Part shown: positions 44,564-54,000 of the stretch, one piece after another
Position numbering within the stretch: position 1 is the stretch's first letter
Layout of the letters: each line of letters begins with the position of its first letter
Origin: Roseobacter litoralis Och 149
GTDB lineage: Bacteria; Pseudomonadota; Alphaproteobacteria; Rhodobacterales; Rhodobacteraceae
Assembly (NCBI RefSeq): GCF_000154785.2
Contig: NC_015730.1
Span: forward strand, 3,991,501 to 4,055,500
Length of the DNA stretch: 64,000 bases
Direction: 5' to 3'
Notes under the pieces: generated by a model
Told to the model about the DNA's origin: nothing
What the model saw: the letters and a program-made list of their open reading frames with translations, nothing else
Databases searched by the model: none
Position numbers and translations under genes: made by a program

Positions 44564-46986
44564 TCTGCGGCCTCCAACGTCAAGTTCGCCAAAGGCTGAT
44601 AACGATCCGCTTTGGTCTGCGTGTGTTCTGCCCAAGGATCTTTGCGATAGATCGACTGGCTCAATTCAAACCGGTCAACCAAAGCTGGACCTTCGGCCTC
44701 AACACGTTCCTTGATCCAATCAAGACCCACTTTGCCCATCCATTTGTAGATACGATCAAGGTATTTGGCGTTCTCACGATAGAGCTGGGTCACAGCCTTG
44801 ATCACATCTATCGCCTCGTCTTCGGTGGCGACCTGTAACAACAGTTCGGTCTCGCGCACGTCCATCCCCGCCGCACCGCCAATGCTGATCTGATATCCGC
44901 TATCGACACAGACAACGCCGATGTCCTTGCACGTTGCCTCCGCGCAATTTCGCGGGCAACCGGACACACCGAGCTTCAGTTTATGTGGTGTCCAAGACCC
45001 CCAAAGCTCTTTCTCCAACTTGATCCCAAGACCCGTGGAATCCTGCGTGCCAAAACGGCAATGATCCGTCCCGACGCAGGTCTTGACCGTGCGCAAACCT
45101 TTGGAATAGGCGTGGCCCGACACCATGCCAGCCGCGTTCAGATCGGCCCAGATATCAGGCAAATCCTCGCCCTTGACACCCAACAGATCGATACGCTGCC
45201 CGCCGGTGACTTTTACCGTGGGCACCATGTACTTGTCGGCGGCATCGGCTATCGCGCGCAATTCGTTGGGTGTGGTGATCCCGCCCCACATGCGCGGTAC
45301 GACACTGAACGTGCCGTCTTTCTGGATGTTGGCGTGTTTGCGTTCGTTGATGAAACGGCTTTGAGGGTCGTCTTGATATTCCAACGGCCAATCAGCCAGC
45401 AGATAAAAGTTCAACGCCGGGCGACACACATGGCACCCGCACGAAGTCTTCCACCCGCATTCTTGCCAGACGGCGGGCATCGACATCAGGCGCTGTGATT
45501 TGATCATGCGGCGCACGTCCTCATGGGTCATGTCGGTACAGCCGCAAATGGCCGCGGCCGCGGGCATGACGAAATCATCGCCCAGCGTGACGGCCAGTAC
45601 CTGTTCAACCAGCCCTGTGCAGGTCCCGCAGGACCCCGATGCCTTGGTGGTTGATCGCACGGCACCCAGATCAGAGGCCCCGGCTGCGATCGCATCTTCG
45701 ATTTGTCCTTTACAGATTCCGTTGCAGCCACAGATCTCCGCGTCACGCGGTAAGGCTGCAACAGCTGCTAAAGGGTCCAGGGGGGTCCCCCCTTGATAGG
45801 CGGGGCCAAAAATCAGCGTATCGCGCATATCGCTGATATCGACCTTGTCACGGATCAGGCCGAAAAACCAATTGCTGTCAGCGGTATCACCATACATCAC
45901 CGCGCCCATGATCACGTTGTTTTCAATCACCAAACGGCGATAGACACCGCGCGCCGGATCGCGAAACACAATGTCTTCGCGGCCTTCACCATCCGCGAAA
46001 TCGCCCGCACTGAACAGATCACAACCGGTGACCTTCAGCTTGGTGGATAGCTCTTTTTGAACGAATTGCGCGGGTTCCCCCATCAACGTCCGCGCCGCCA
46101 CCTTGGCCTGATCATACAGCGGGGCCACAAGCCCAAAGATCGCCCCGTCGTGTTCCACACACTCGCCCACGGCCAAGACATCCGCGTCAGATGTAATCAT
46201 CTGATCATCCACATGGATGCCCTTGCCAACGGCCAGTCCGCAGTCTTTGGCGAGCTTGACATTCGGTCGAATACCAACAGCCATAACCAGCAGGTCACAA
46301 GGCAATTGCGTCCCGTCATCGAGCAACAGCGCCCTGACGCGGCCATTGTCGCCCAGAATTTCTTTTGAATTTGCGGTGCACTTCACTGTGATCCCTTTGT
46401 CCACCAGTGCCTTGCGCAGCAGATAGCCCGCCGCCTCATCCAACTGGCGTTCCATAAGGTGCCCCATGATATGCACCACGGTCACATCAACACCGCGCGC
46501 GGCCATACCTGCCGCCGCCTCAAGGCCCAACAACCCACCACCAATGACGACGCACTTGTGATCAGGTCCAAGGTCCATCATCCGCTGCGTGTCTTCCAGA
46601 TCACGGTAGGCGATGACGCCCTCAAGATCATGTCCGGGCAACGGGATCATGAACGGGTTCGACCCCGTCCCGAAGACCAGCTTGTCGTAGGCAATTACCT
46701 CTCCGGTATCGGTCGTAACCGTCCGGTTTTCGCGGTCAATGTCCTGCACAAAACAACCAAATCGCGTTTTTATGCCGTTCAAATCGTACCATTCGTCGTC
46801 GTGGGTGACGATTTCATCGTACGTCTTTTCACCGGACAACACCGGCGACAACATGATGCGGTTGTAATTCCCGCGCGGCTCGCCGTTGATCAACGTGATG
46901 TCGTAATCCGCCTCGGCCTCGATCAAGGTTTCAAGCATCCGCCCCGTGGCCATGCCCGCGCCGATGATGATCAGTTTCTGTGTCAT
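44560..46986 (-). CDS. nirB: Nitrite reductase (NADH) large subunit
   Basis: An 808-residue flavo-siroheme enzyme. FAD fold LIIIGAGMATGRMLETLIEA; NADH fold CVVIGGGLLGLEAAAGMAAR; BFD-type Fe-S region ICGCNGICKGQIEDAI with GSCGTCTGLVEQ, and a further ICGCTDMTHEDVRR; siroheme/4Fe-4S binding VGTDHCRFGTQDSTGLG and VSGCPRNCAEATCKDIGVVC. It reduces nitrite to ammonium with NADH. It begins 5 bases after the ABC ATPase gene. Confidence 0.95.
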   Translation of the reverse strand: MTQKLIIIGAGMATGRMLETLIEAEADYDITLINGEPRGNYNRIMLSPVLSGEKTYDEIVTHDDEWYDLNGIKTRFGCFVQDIDRENRTVTTDTGEVIAYDKLVFGTGSNPFMIPLPGHDLEGVIAYRDLEDTQRMMDLGPDHKCVVIGGGLLGLEAAAGMAARGVDVTVVHIMGHLMERQLDEAAGYLLRKALVDKGITVKCTANSKEILGDNGRVRALLLDDGTQLPCDLLVMAVGIRPNVKLAKDCGLAVGKGIHVDDQMITSDADVLAVGECVEHDGAIFGLVAPLYDQAKVAARTLMGEPAQFVQKELSTKLKVTGCDLFSAGDFADGEGREDIVFRDPARGVYRRLVIENNVIMGAVMYGDTADSNWFFGLIRDKVDISDMRDTLIFGPAYQGGTPLDPLAAVAALPRDAEICGCNGICKGQIEDAIAAGASDLGAVRSTTKASGSCGTCTGLVEQVLAVTLGDDFVMPAAAAICGCTDMTHEDVRRMIKSQRLMSMPAVWQECGWKTSCGCHVCRPALNFYLLADWPLEYQDDPQSRFINERKHANIQKDGTFSVVPRMWGGITTPNELRAIADAADKYMVPTVKVTGGQRIDLLGVKGEDLPDIWADLNAAGMVSGHAYSKGLRTVKTCVGTDHCRFGTQDSTGLGIKLEKELWGSWTPHKLKLGVSGCPRNCAEATCKDIGVVCVDSGYQISIGGAAGMDVRETELLLQVATEDEAIDVIKAVTQLYRENAKYLDRIYKWMGKVGLDWIKERVEAEGPALVDRFELSQSIYRKDPWAEHTQTKADRYQPLANLTLEAAE

Positions 46987-46991
46987 ACCGA

Positions 46992-48650
46992 TTACTCCGC
47001 TGCAATTGATTTGGGCTTGGGTTTCGCGCCGTGTTCGTATTCCTCAAGGAAATCAAGAACCTCTTGGCGGTAGGCGTAGTAATCTGGATGTTCCAACAGC
47101 GCCTTGCGGGTGCGCGGACGTGGCAATTTGACGTCGGTGATTTTGCCGATTGTGGCCTGCGGCCCGTTGGTCATCATCACCACGCGATCCGCCAGCAAGA
47201 TTGCTTCGTCGACGTCATGGGTGACGCAGATCGCGGTCACTTTGGTGCGCGACCAGACCTCCATCAGGACTTCTTGCAACTCCCAACGGGTCAAACTGTC
47301 GAGCATTCCAAAGGGTTCATCCAGCAGTAACAACTTTGGCGATAATGCAAAAGCACGCGCGATTCCAACACGTTGCTTCATACCGTTCGACAGGGATGCG
47401 GCCCCCTTGTTCATGCTGTCGGCCAGACCCACCCGTTCGAGGTAATATTCAACAACATCCTGTCGTTCCGCTTGCGATGCGCGCGGGTAAACTTTGTCCA
47501 CACCAATCGCGACGTTTTCCTTGGCAGTTAACCATGGAAACAGATTGGGCGATTGAAATACAACGGCACGTTCCGGGTCCGCACCTTCGACATTCCAGCC
47601 ATCGAGCCGGATCGCCCCCTTGGAAATCGGGTTGAGGCCCGCAGCCATCGTCAACACCGTGGATTTGCCGCAGCCGGAATGCCCGATGAGCGAAACGAAT
47701 TCCCCTTTTTTGATCTTGAGGTCGAAATTCTCAACCACCGTAAGTGGCCCCTTGGGCGTCGGATAGACTTTGTCCAATTGCGAGAAATTCAGGAACTTCT
47801 CCTCAATTCCGCCGCTCTGCGCTTTGGCAACGGCAGCGGGCAAACCGTGGATGGGTGTCACATTGGGCAAAGCGCGCGTTTCTTCGACTTTTGATGCGAT
47901 CCCGACGTCCATCAGGTAGGTCGTCACCCGCGCGCGCAACGCCTTAAACGACGCGTCGTTGTTCATCGCGATCCGATCACGCGGGCGGGGAATGTTGACT
48001 TTGAATTCATCACCAAGCGTGCCGTCAGGGTTCAGCGCAATGATCCGGTCGGCCAGAATGATGGCTTCATCCACGTCATTTGTGATCAAAACACAGGTCT
48101 TTTTATCCTTGTCCCAGATCGCTTCAATCTCATCCGCCAGATTGGCGCGGGTCAGCGCATCAAGTGCAGACAGCGGCTCGTCCAGCAGCAACACTTCAGG
48201 ATCCATGGCCAGCGCACGCGCCACGTTGACCCGTTGGCGCATGCCGCCCGACAATTCCGCAGGGCGGCGCGTGGCAGCGTGGCTCAAGCCCACCATGCCA
48301 ACATAATGGTCGACCTTGGCCGCGCGCTCGGTCTTGGGCAGTTCCGGAAACATCGTATCCACCGCCAGCGCCACGTTGCCGTTCACCGTCAGCCACGGCA
48401 TCAATGAATAACTTTGGAAAATCACACCCCGTTCGCGTCCCGGTTCCACGATCGGCACGCCCTTGAATGTGACCGATCCGGTGGTGGGGTATTCAAGCCC
48501 AGCCATCAAGTTGATCAAAGTCGTTTTTCCGGTGCCCGAAAACCCGAGGATGACAACGAATTCCCCCTCCGCCACATCAAGGTTGATGCCTTTGAGCACC
48601 GGTGTGTCGCCATAGTTCTTGGACACGTTTTTCAGTTGTAGAATGCTCAT
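46992..48650 (-). CDS. Nitrate/nitrite ABC transporter, two fused ATP-binding domains
   Basis: About 552 residues holding two complete ATPase domains. First: Walker A GFSGTGKTT, signature ELSGGMRQRVNVARALAM, Walker B VLLLDEPLSALDALT. Second: GHSGCGKST, signature SLSNGMKQRVGIARAFAL (Gly replaced by Asn), LLLLDEPFGMLDSLT. A linker of about 60 residues joins them. ATG 48650 is used; an overlapping GTG at 48659 is also possible. The nitrate specificity follows from neighbours NrtA and NrtB. Fusion of the NrtC/NrtD-type ATPases avoids the need for two genes. Confidence 0.9.
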   Translation of the reverse strand: MSILQLKNVSKNYGDTPVLKGINLDVAEGEFVVILGFSGTGKTTLINLMAGLEYPTTGSVTFKGVPIVEPGRERGVIFQSYSLMPWLTVNGNVALAVDTMFPELPKTERAAKVDHYVGMVGLSHAATRRPAELSGGMRQRVNVARALAMDPEVLLLDEPLSALDALTRANLADEIEAIWDKDKKTCVLITNDVDEAIILADRIIALNPDGTLGDEFKVNIPRPRDRIAMNNDASFKALRARVTTYLMDVGIASKVEETRALPNVTPIHGLPAAVAKAQSGGIEEKFLNFSQLDKVYPTPKGPLTVVENFDLKIKKGEFVSLIGHSGCGKSTVLTMAAGLNPISKGAIRLDGWNVEGADPERAVVFQSPNLFPWLTAKENVAIGVDKVYPRASQAERQDVVEYYLERVGLADSMNKGAASLSNGMKQRVGIARAFALSPKLLLLDEPFGMLDSLTRWELQEVLMEVWSRTKVTAICVTHDVDEAILLADRVVMMTNGPQATIGKITDVKLPRPRTRKALLEHPDYYAYRQEVLDFLEEYEHGAKPKPKSIAAE

Positions 48651-48655
48651 GCCAC

Positions 48656-49729
48656 TCACCGATTGTTCGAGAATGTGAACATGGATTGAAGCGCATACAT
48701 GACGCGGTCCAACAGGAACCCGATGATACCAATGGTGAACACTGCGACCATGATACGGGCAAGCGATTGGGACGATCCGTTCTGGAATTCATCCCAGACA
48801 AATTTGCCAAGGCCGGGGTTTTGCGCCAACATTTCAGCCGCGATCAGAACCATCCAACCCACACCCAAAGACAATCGCAGCCCCGTGAAGATCAGCGGCA
48901 GGGCCGACGGCAGCACCAGCTTGGTGATCTTGGTATATGTGTTCATTTTCAGCACGCGGGACACGCTGACGAGGTCCTTGTCGATGCTGCTGACACCGAG
49001 TGCTGTATTGATCAGGGTGGGCCAGAGCGAGCACAGCGTGACCGTAATGGCGGACACAAGGAACGATTTTTCGAACCAACCGTCGTTGGTGGTGTAGACA
49101 GCAGACACGATCATGGTGACAATCGGCAACCAGGCCAGCGGGGACACGGGTTTGAAGATTTGGATCAGTGGGTTCAGCGCCGCGTTTGCGGTGACGGAGA
49201 GCCCCGCCGCGATACCCAGTGGAATGGCCACAATCGACGCGATCATGAAGCCGAAAAACACCGTTTTGATCGACGTCCAGATTTGATCGTAATAGGTTGG
49301 TTTGCCAGTATAGATACGGTTGCGCACGGCGTCGGTATCGCCGTTTGCAATCGCTTCTGCGTTGCGTGCATCCTGGCGTTCGTAAAACGCAGCTTCGCGC
49401 TCTCCTTCACGGATCGCGTCTTGACGTAACTCACCCACCTGCTCCCAAACCTGCATGGGTCCCGGCACAGCACCAAGCGATGTCTGCACAGTCGGCGCAA
49501 GGGTAGCCCACATTGTCACAAAGACCGCAATCGCAAGCAGGGGCACACCTAACAGACGCCAGATTTCGCCGGCCTGTGCACGCGGATTATCCCCCGCTGC
49601 AGCTTTCAAGATGGGTGTTACCCAAGACAGGCCAAGCACGCCAAACCATGCGTCGGCTTTGTTAATGCGAGCAAAGCGGCGTGCGCGGCGGGTTTCGGCG
49701 TCAAAGGAGGTGGGGTCAATCGCGGTCAT
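48656..49729 (-). CDS. nrtB: Nitrate ABC transporter permease
   Basis: The 357-residue inner-membrane protein starts at 49729 (MTAIDPTSFDAETRRARRFA) behind AAGGAGG. After a charged N terminus there are about six to seven membrane segments; GIAAGLSVTANAALNPLIQI and FKPVSPLAWLPIVTMI are typical of NrtB/CmpB, and SRVLKMNTYTKITKLVLPSA is the ATPase-contacting loop. It pairs with NrtA and the fused ATPase. A long periplasmic segment after the first helix is normal for this family in Alphaproteobacteria. Confidence 0.92.
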   Translation of the reverse strand: MTAIDPTSFDAETRRARRFARINKADAWFGVLGLSWVTPILKAAAGDNPRAQAGEIWRLLGVPLLAIAVFVTMWATLAPTVQTSLGAVPGPMQVWEQVGELRQDAIREGEREAAFYERQDARNAEAIANGDTDAVRNRIYTGKPTYYDQIWTSIKTVFFGFMIASIVAIPLGIAAGLSVTANAALNPLIQIFKPVSPLAWLPIVTMIVSAVYTTNDGWFEKSFLVSAITVTLCSLWPTLINTALGVSSIDKDLVSVSRVLKMNTYTKITKLVLPSALPLIFTGLRLSLGVGWMVLIAAEMLAQNPGLGKFVWDEFQNGSSQSLARIMVAVFTIGIIGFLLDRVMYALQSMFTFSNNR

Positions 49730-49767
49730 ATCGGGTGTCCAACTGCTGCTTTTGAAAAATGGGATAT

Positions 49768-49795
49768 GCCCGCCGCACGACGACACAAGGCGGGC
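49768..49795 (-). promoter_or_regulatory. Intercistronic hairpin between nrtA and nrtB
   Basis: GCCCGCC at 49768-49774 pairs perfectly with GGCGGGC at 49789-49795 around a 14-base loop, 10 bases past the nrtA stop. No U tract follows, so it is more likely an mRNA-stabilising or attenuating hairpin that keeps binding-protein levels above permease levels than a full terminator. Confidence 0.6.
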
Positions 49796-49804
49796 TGCTT
49801 TGAT

Positions 49805-51175
49805 TTAGCCTTGGATTTCGCCGTCCAGAACGGTCTGTCCGGACTTCAGTCCAATTGGCAGGCTGTCGATGTAGGCGTTTGGTGAGCGGCCATCATAGGG
49901 AATGGCGTCGATGATATCGCTGGCAGGCGTCGGATCTTTGAAACCGTCGGTGTCCCACGGAAAATCAGCCTCGTTGGCCATGCCTTCGTCAACCAACAAG
50001 CGCGCGGCCTCAAGGTAGATGTCAGGGCGGTAGACGTTGGCAGCGGTCTCGAAATACCACGCGTCCGGCATGGTTTCCGGGATTTGGCCCCAGCGGCGCA
50101 TCTGCGTCAGATACCAGATCGCGTCCGAATAGAACGGATAGGTCGCGTTATAGCGAAAGAAGACGTTGAAATCTGGTGCGGGGCGCACGTCGCCTTTTTC
50201 GAACTCGAAAAAGCCCGTCATGGAATTGGCAATGACTTCGGCATCTGCCCCGACGTATTCAGGCCTCGACAGCATCTCGACCGCTTCTTCGCGGTTTGCG
50301 TTGTCGTTTTCATCCAGCCAGATCGCCGCGCGGATCAAAGCCTTGGTCAGGGCGGTCGTGGTGTTGGGGTAGTCTGCGGCAAATTCAGCTGTGATGCCAA
50401 AAACCTTTTCGGGGTTGTTCTTCCACATGTCGTAATCGGTGATCACTGGAACGCCAATGCCCTTGAACACAGCCTGCTGGTTCCACGGTTCACCGACCGC
50501 GTACCCAAAGATCGTGCCTGCTTCCATCGTGGACGGCATTTGTGGCGGCGGTGTTACGGACAACAAAACATCCGCGCCGATTTGACCTGAAATGTCCTGC
50601 TCGCTGTAAAACCCGGGCTCAAGTCCACCCGCAGCCAGCCAGTAGCGGATTTCGTAGTTGTGAGTGGACACAGGGAACACCATGCCCATGTTGAAGGGCT
50701 CACCACGGTCGAGATACTCCTCGACAACAGGCGCCAATGCGCTCGCACTGATGGGATGTTGCGGGCGACCATCGTCCATCAAAGGCACATTCGGGCGCAT
50801 TTGGTCCCAAATCTCGTTGGAGACCGTGATCGCGTTGCCATTTAAATCCATTGAAAACGGCGTGATGATATGGGCTTCGGTGCCGTAGCCGATTGTTGCT
50901 GCCAAGGGCTGACCGGCCAGCATATGCGCGCCGTCCAACTCTCCACTGATCACGCCGTCCAGCAGAACTTTCCAGTTTGCTTGCGCCTCAAGGGTCACGA
51001 AAAGACCCTCGTCCTCAAAATACCCGAGCTCATATGCAACCGCGAGCGGGGCCATATCCGTCAGTTTGATAAATCCCAGTGTCAGGTCTTCTTTTTCAAG
51101 ATCCAAAGACTGGGCCACCGCAGTGGAGGCCAACAAGCTGGATGTTGCCAGTAAGATCGCGCGTGTCTTTTTCAT
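49805..51175 (-). CDS. nrtA: Nitrate-binding protein NrtA (CmpA/NrtA family)
   Basis: The 456-residue precursor has a Sec signal [20 protein letters not shown] ending AQS. Family features are [40 protein letters not shown] and [20 protein letters not shown], then [20 protein letters not shown]. It binds nitrate in the periplasm. It is the first structural gene after the nasTS pair, with a 260-base leader in between that contains a strong terminator. Confidence 0.93.
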   Translation of the reverse strand: MKKTRAILLATSSLLASTAVAQSLDLEKEDLTLGFIKLTDMAPLAVAYELGYFEDEGLFVTLEAQANWKVLLDGVISGELDGAHMLAGQPLAATIGYGTEAHIITPFSMDLNGNAITVSNEIWDQMRPNVPLMDDGRPQHPISASALAPVVEEYLDRGEPFNMGMVFPVSTHNYEIRYWLAAGGLEPGFYSEQDISGQIGADVLLSVTPPPQMPSTMEAGTIFGYAVGEPWNQQAVFKGIGVPVITDYDMWKNNPEKVFGITAEFAADYPNTTTALTKALIRAAIWLDENDNANREEAVEMLSRPEYVGADAEVIANSMTGFFEFEKGDVRPAPDFNVFFRYNATYPFYSDAIWYLTQMRRWGQIPETMPDAWYFETAANVYRPDIYLEAARLLVDEGMANEADFPWDTDGFKDPTPASDIIDAIPYDGRSPNAYIDSLPIGLKSGQTVLDGEIQG

Positions 51176-51208
51176 CGATTATTCCTTTTCAAAACCCAGA
51201 TGGGAAAA

Positions 51209-51268
51209 CAAAAAAAGCCGCACGTAGAGATCACGGGGGAGGAGGTCCGTGGTCTATACGAGCGGCTT
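51209..51268 (-). terminator. Leader terminator upstream of nrtA (NasT-controlled candidate)
   Basis: On the minus strand, a 22-base arm (51268-51247) pairs with 51236-51215 with three mismatched positions, and a run of about seven U follows at once (51216-51210). The outer stem is AAGCCGC/GCGGCTT. It lies between nasS and nrtA, ahead of the nrtA start. This is where NasT-type antiterminators act in other bacteria. Confidence 0.8.
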
Positions 51269-51313
51269 TGCTCTTGGGAGGTGCGCTACCTACATCGGCC
51301 AGCGCGTATTTGC

Positions 51314-51327
51314 GGGCGTCGTTGCCC
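51314..51327 (-). promoter_or_regulatory. Possible ANTAR-target hairpin in the nrtA leader
   Basis: The minus strand reads GGGC-AACGAC-GCCC: a four-pair stem with a hexaloop having A at position 1 and G at position 4, the loop pattern bound by ANTAR domains. It lies about 46 bases upstream of the terminator. ANTAR targets normally contain two such hairpins; the partner was not identified with certainty. Confidence 0.45.
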
Positions 51328-51435
51328 CTTACTCCGATGGTGAACCAGCGAGAGCTGCGAGCGCAATCTTTTTGCTGCGCCGCCGCATGAATTTTTACTG
51401 CAATGCAGAGATCGCTCAGTATTTAGGCGCTTTGT

Positions 51436-52569
51436 CTAGGAGAAATCGTAGGTTCTGCCGTCAAAGAAGGCATCAGGAGAAAGAATCATATGACCGCGGC
51501 TGGATGCGACTGCCGTTTCAAAGTGCAATGCGCCCTCTTCTTTTTCCGATGCACCGGGCATGTCGGCGCCGATGCCGGCAAGGTTCTGACGATAAAGGTC
51601 TGCTCGAAAACATGCCTTGGCTTTTTCTATCCCAACCGCATCCGCCCCAAGTTGGGATGCGATCCATGCGGCCTGACTGCGCCAGGGAAACGTCGCGGCA
51701 TGTTTATGAAACTGCAAAAAACGGCCCACGGGTGTGGGAGCGGTATTTCGTTTGGTGACGATATCACCGGAAAGCGCGGGATCAATTAAATCCGGCGACA
51801 TGCTCAGATGTTCGCTGCGGGCTAGTATTTCGACTGCCAAGGGAGTGTTCTTTTTCGCATCAAGCCAGGCAGATGCCTTATAGACAGCGCGCATCAGTTG
51901 CGCAGCGGCATCGCCATTTCCCTCGACCCAATCATGACGCGCGGCGAGAACCTTTTCAGGTGCGAACTGCCAAACATCTTTGCCCGTCATCATCAGCTGA
52001 GCCACGTCTTGCCCGACCGCGACGCTCCCCCAAGGTTCACCCACCCAGAAGGCATCAACGAACCCGTCCGCGACGGCATCCGCCATTCGTGGCGGCGGCA
52101 CCGTGATTTCTTCGATCTGCAAGTCAGGTGCGTTGGATGTCCAAAGCGACAACAACAAGCGATGCATGGAATAATGAAAGGGTACTCCGACGCGCAGAGC
52201 CGTGCCCTTTCGAGTACTTAACGCTGACAAAAGCGCCTTGGCATCGCCAAACGGCACAGCGCCGATGTCTAAAGCCACATCGTTTGAAACGCCAAACACT
52301 GTGCCATTCACGGACAAGACCATCAGGGTATCGACACGCGCCGGCAATCCTCCGAGCCCGATGGACATCGCCACAGGCATCGGGGACAGCATTTGCGCGA
52401 CGTCCAAATGCCCAAGGGCCAACATATCACGCAGCGCAGACCACGAGGGCTGGCGCACGAGGTTAAGCGCCAGCCCTTCCTCGCCCGCAAAACCAAGTTC
52501 TTTTGCAATCACCAGCGGGGCGCAATCCACCAACGGTACATAGCCGCAATTCAAGACGGTTTGGCTCAC
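51436..52569 (-). CDS. nasS: Nitrate sensor NasS (cytoplasmic NrtA-like protein)
   Basis: The 377-residue protein resembles NrtA (VLNCGYVPLVDCAPLVIAKE, LGHLDVAQMLSPMPVAMSIG, TVPPPRMADAVADGFVDAFW, VGEPWGSVAVGQDVAQL) but lacks a signal peptide, as NasS does. In known systems NasS holds NasT inactive until nitrate or nitrite binds. It overlaps nasT by ATGA. The promoter of the whole cluster is probably upstream of nasT, or in the 260-base gap after nasS. Confidence 0.9.
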   Translation of the reverse strand: MSQTVLNCGYVPLVDCAPLVIAKELGFAGEEGLALNLVRQPSWSALRDMLALGHLDVAQMLSPMPVAMSIGLGGLPARVDTLMVLSVNGTVFGVSNDVALDIGAVPFGDAKALLSALSTRKGTALRVGVPFHYSMHRLLLSLWTSNAPDLQIEEITVPPPRMADAVADGFVDAFWVGEPWGSVAVGQDVAQLMMTGKDVWQFAPEKVLAARHDWVEGNGDAAAQLMRAVYKASAWLDAKKNTPLAVEILARSEHLSMSPDLIDPALSGDIVTKRNTAPTPVGRFLQFHKHAATFPWRSQAAWIASQLGADAVGIEKAKACFRADLYRQNLAGIGADMPGASEKEEGALHFETAVASSRGHMILSPDAFFDGRTYDFS

Positions 52570-53150
52570 GACAACAGCTCCGCAGCCGTGACAAGGGCAT
52601 GGGCGACATGGATGACTTTGCGGTTCTGGCTCATTGCGGTTTTGCGCAACAAATTATATGCGTCGTCTTCCGAAAAACCGCGTCGGCGCATCAAAATCCC
52701 TTTGGCGCGGTCAATTGTTTTGCGGTCCTCCAGTGCTTGTTTGGCGGCGTCCAGTTCGGATTGAATCTGGCGCATAATCTTGAACCGAGCAATTGCTGTT
52801 TCCAGAACCGACTTGATCCTGTCCATCTTGAGGCCATCGACCACATAGGCGCTTACCCCCGCGCTGAGCGCCGCTTGCGTCAGGATGTCATCCGTTTCGT
52901 CGACAAACAACGCAACGGCGCGTTTGGATGTCTCTGTCGCATGGGAAATATGTTCAAGCGTGTCACGATCCGGGTTGGCCAGGTCTATGAGCACAATATC
53001 GGGTGCAAATTCCTTGACGGTCCGGTCGAGTGCCGACATGTGCCCCAGCGCTTTGACGTCCGACCAGCCTGCATCCTTTAAGGCATCAAAAATCGCCCGC
53101 ACTCGTTCGGGGTCAGGCTCAACGACCAGAATGCGCAGATCTTGGTTCAT
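52566..53150 (-). CDS. nasT: ANTAR-domain antiterminator NasT
   Basis: The start at 53150 (MNQDLRILVVEPDPERVRAI) is the usual one; an in-frame extension upstream is ignored. The 194-residue protein has an N-terminal receiver-like domain with FAPDIVLIDLANPDRDTLEH and a C-terminal ANTAR domain, IDRAKGILMRRRGFSEDDAY and NLLRKTAMSQNRKVIHVAHA. It is expected to bind hairpins in the nrtA leader and prevent termination when NasS senses nitrate or nitrite. Confidence 0.93.
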   Translation of the reverse strand: MNQDLRILVVEPDPERVRAIFDALKDAGWSDVKALGHMSALDRTVKEFAPDIVLIDLANPDRDTLEHISHATETSKRAVALFVDETDDILTQAALSAGVSAYVVDGLKMDRIKSVLETAIARFKIMRQIQSELDAAKQALEDRKTIDRAKGILMRRRGFSEDDAYNLLRKTAMSQNRKVIHVAHALVTAAELLS

Positions 53151-54000
53151 GAAACCGTAAAATGCCCTTGCATCGCCGTGGTCAACGCGAATCTCGAGGA
53201 ACGCCATTGTCGCAAGAGTTTGCGAGCACTTAAAAGAAGCTTGAAGGCAAGGATGCCCATTTTTTTCGCAGTCTGAAACTTCTGACTCAAGTCAGTTCTC
53301 GGACAATCAGTTAGGCAACTCAACGGACAAGCCGGATTTCCACCAAGAAGCAGCCCCCTGAGCGTTGCCGCGTGAAGGTTCTGACAATTTAATTATAGCC
53401 TTCGCAGTGCGAGGAGGTCAGACGGAAACAAAGCGTCGCAGCAGATATTTTGTGCAAAAATAACGCAGTCGTTCGCAAGTATTAGATACCCCGCGAACGG
53501 CTGTCCTTACCATTTAGTATTTGACGGCCTTCTGGTTTTCTTGGCTGCGAGCATGAACGTCTCGTTTTTCCTCCGCTTGGCGACCCAGAGAATTATGCAT
53601 TAGCCGCAAATTTCGTCCTGTGAGCGCATGCGGCATGAAAACCGGACGCACAGAATAGGCTCGCTACCGTCTTTGGAGCAAGCGCAGCATTTAGGCGTAT
53701 TTCGCACGCATGAGGCCGGCCCTTAGCGGACTTTGAGCGCTGACTTCGATTTCTGCAGTTGCAGCGCGCTTGGCTGACCTTCGCGGCGTACGCGAAACGA
53801 AGTAAAGGCTGAACTAACGAAGTTCGGGACGAAGTGAGATTTCACTGCATGCGTGCCAATGGCGGCTTTGGGATAACAAGGTAAAAGCGGTGGATTTCGC
53901 CGGTGGCAGAAACGTATGGGTTTTCACGGAATTTTCGACGTAGGTGAAAGCTCACCTTCGTCATGCTACACTTTGAATTGAGAGCTATTTGGAGGACGCG
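53151..54000. other. Long intergenic region upstream of nasT and of the homocysteine methyltransferase
   Basis: No gene was recognised in these 850 bases. It should hold the nasT promoter near 53151-53300, where a small palindrome CTGACTCAAGTCAG sits at 53282-53295. The rightmost part has a hairpin GGTGA/TCACC near 53943-53955 shortly before the next gene. The centre carries a dispersed repeat. Confidence 0.5.
53624..53722 (+). repeat. Dispersed intergenic repeat, copy 2
   Basis: This stretch matches 39565-39665 with scattered substitutions; both contain TTGGAGCAAGCGCAGCAT and GGCTCGCTA and then a CATTTCGC/TATTTCGC block followed by ATGAGGC. It has no coding signal. It is a candidate family of non-coding repeats in this genome. 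Confidence 0.6.

Noticed and set aside
53225..53270. A sigma-54-like GG...GC element upstream of nasT
   Set aside because: The spacing between GG and GC is 8 instead of 10 bases, so it does not fit the -24/-12 rule.
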